A DNA stretch of 64,000 bases from Aporrectodea caliginosa (Eukaryota; Annelida; Clitellata; Crassiclitellata; Lumbricidae). Below the pieces are notes generated by a model. It searched no databases and was not told where the DNA came from. It saw nothing but the letters and a program-made list of their open reading frames with translations. A program made the translations under genes and the position numbers. The DNA lies in contig JACEVL010000479.1 of the NCBI GenBank assembly GCA_020284085.1, positions 1,229,103 to 1,293,102 on the forward strand. Direction: 5' to 3'. Positions 61,893-64,000 of the stretch are shown piece after piece (within the stretch, counting starts at the first letter, position 1; each line of letters begins with the position of its first letter).

Positions 61893-64000
61893 TGATATAC
61901 ATACATAGAGAATTATTGGGAATATTATATGGAATTATCTTGCAAATGCAGGCATGTATATATACATATATGTACATATATATATATAATATGTATATAT
62001 ATATTTGTGTGTGTATATGTATAAGGCTATATCACAGTAGCACTGCACCCTGTTTAACATCAGTTTTTAAAGTAGCATTTCCTTCATATGTATGTATATA
62101 CACATATTATCTGTAGGCCTACATCTCTAAGCTATGGATACATCTATATAATATACAATAACTGAGATGTTACCCTTGGGCACTCCGCAACTTAAGAAGC
62201 TCGAATACAAAGACATGCCTTGACCACCGTGGTCAACAACATATTCCATTGTCCCATCGTAAATCGGTTTAAGAGGGAAGCAATTGACTTTCGCAATATG
62301 TATTCCACGGGTAGCCCAAAAATTCCAGCGATTGTGGTAGGGGATTTGTTGGGAAGAGGCAAACACTCTCTCGAAATGAATCAGGATATATCCAAGTGAT
62401 TCCTTTTACAGCTGCCAAGGGCCTTCTCGATCCTATACGGTTGCCGGGTGCCAGTTGCACCATGGATGGCGGGATATAGAGATCGATAAGTGTCCGTACA
62501 CAGTAAATCATGTTGCGTTCTGAGACAAGGTTTATCTCCCTGTATGAACGTCCATGTGTCACGGACTGGAAAGTTTAGATACGATGACTCTCCTAGCGGG
62601 CATTTCGCCTATCTACATTGCGTTGCAGCTAGTTATCTATATAGTTTCTGTATACGCTGCGGACGCGCGGACGCGGTCCCCCAATCTTTGCCACAGATTA
62701 TCTTTCCAGGGAAATAAATATAACGCGTCGCTGATAATCGTACGTCACATCTCAATATTGCGCTACATAAAGAACCATATATTATTACGCGCCGTCTGCT
62801 AAGTATGGTTGGCACTTGGCCGCCCGATGTCCAGGGCTTTGCCGACGACCACGCACTCGTCTGGCTTAATCTTGGAAATCACTTACGAACAGACTCCATA
62901 TACGACACGGCGGTCCTTAATTAAGGCGCGCACAGTACGTAGGCGGCCGGGAATCCCTTGTCTACACGGGAAGACATGTTTGAGATTATACGGTGGCAGT
63001 TGAATAGCAGCGCCGGGTAAGCCGACTACTCGACCCGACCGGGCAGGAACTGACCGAGTGACTGATTGACTGACGGTGAGGATATGTTGCCCGTCGATGG
63101 TATTGTTGGAAGCCCGTCGAAATATGATACAAGCCTGGTCTTAATTGGTCCGGCGCGGGATTTCCTTCTGAAGGGAATCACAGCAGGTGGTCAGGCACGT
63201 CACTGGACACAGAGCACGTCTCAGCATGCTGAAACGTTAACAGAAGTAGACTTTGATAAGACGCACGATCGGACTTTGTGTGTATGATTCGCGGCAAATG
63301 CAGACAAAAGTTGATATGTATTCACGGAATCAACACGAGACGCTCGCTAATGCAAGAAACATTTCAACTTCCCGGCATAAAAAGGAGTGGCTGTTTTGCT
63401 TTGTATTCTATTGTATCGCACTGTGCTATATTGCCAAGCTGAGGCGACTTAAAGCTTAGAAAAGTATTCTGCAACTTAGACAACCACCTTGCGACTGGTG
63501 CAATAAAGGATATACCTAATTACTTACTTACTTAGTATTTGACAATGAGCTAAGAAAAAATTAAAAATTGAATTGAAACTGTTTGAATTCTTATATTATG
63601 AATACTAGCTTTTAGTTAACTTATTATTTGAATATAAATAAATGAATAAATAACTTTTCTCGCCTGGGCTGCTCATATTATATAATAGCTATAGCACGCT
63701 GTCACTGCTGCTATATGCCTGGTACACAATTAAGGTCACTTCTGTCTAGGCACTGTACGAGATATAATATAGGCCTACTCTATATAGTATATATTCTATG
63801 TATCATAGATCTATATGTAGGGGTTGACTTCTCTGGCACCAGATCATTAGTGCACCCAGGCGCAGACTCAGACACTCCAACCGTAGAGTGTGGACTTCCG
63901 GTCCGCTGAGCACAGACCAACTAACCACCAACAGACAGATAGAAGCAGACAGACAAAGATAGACGGAGAGAGACAGACAGACAGACGTATTAGACAAGGC
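61893..64000. other. mostly unique sequence, no firm gene
   Basis: 61870-62020 is (TA)n-rich. 62130-62560 holds two overlapping minus-strand frames of 79 and 97 codons without recognisable family. 62640-63060 is CpG-rich and unique. (GACA)n begins at about 63930 and runs off the window. Confidence 0.4.

Noticed and set aside
62127..62562. Two overlapping minus-strand frames (79 and 97 codons)
   Set aside because: They might be one frameshifted coding piece, but no family could be recognised and no splice sites bound it.

Overview
This is eukaryotic nuclear DNA, most likely from a marine invertebrate animal. The evidence is spliced genes with GT..AG introns, AATAAA poly(A) signals, tRNA-derived SINEs, non-LTR retrotransposon relics, hAT-type transposons with 8-bp target duplications, and very abundant di-, tri- and tetranucleotide arrays. 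I cannot name the species. The SINE/LINE tail ending in GCGCTATATAAAT is the kind I associate with echinoderm, amphioxus and mollusc genomes, but that is only an impression. There are no bacterial operons, CRISPR arrays, viral genes or confident tRNA genes.

Region 1 (1-9.6 kb) is a same-strand tandem cluster of intronless UDP-glycosyltransferase (UGT) genes. It holds a 3' portion cut by the window edge (1-1155), a pseudogene with three internal stops and a frameshift (5554-7149), and one intact 517-aa gene (8042-9595). An 899-bp hAT-type element carrying a piece of transposase lies between the first two.

Region 2 (9.6-17 kb) is mostly repeats: a hAT MITE, SINEs and LINE fragments. It also holds one candidate small spliced gene encoding a membrane-anchored or secreted, cysteine-containing product (12576-about 12930, possibly to 14491), and a possible isolated exon (10939-11079).

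Region 3 (17.0-46.7 kb) is occupied by one gene that no long reading frame reveals. It is a six-exon, plus-strand START-domain lipid-transfer gene of the STARD4/5/6 type, closest to STARD5. All six exons join in phase to give exactly 212 codons plus a stop, spread over 29 kb. Its introns hold nearly all other features: LINE and SINE relics, foldback MITEs, minisatellites, long CATA/TATG arrays on either side of exon 3, and a 2.4-kb DNA transposon with long terminal inverted repeats, an 8-bp target duplication, a decayed transposase and a second MITE nested inside it.

Region 4 (46.7-64 kb) has no gene I can name. It holds a LINE C-terminal ORF relic (48.5-49.3 kb), a hAT MITE with a perfect target duplication, a polypurine tract, CpG-rich unique islands that may be regulatory, a possible signal-peptide first exon (59660-59739), and a recent tandem duplication (60.7-61.7 kb) whose minus strand encodes a short basic-then-acidic peptide tail.

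The UGT cluster and the START gene are separate units. UGTs conjugate small lipophilic compounds in the ER lumen, and STARD5-type proteins carry sterols or bile acids in the cytosol. Nothing in the sequence shows that they are co-regulated.
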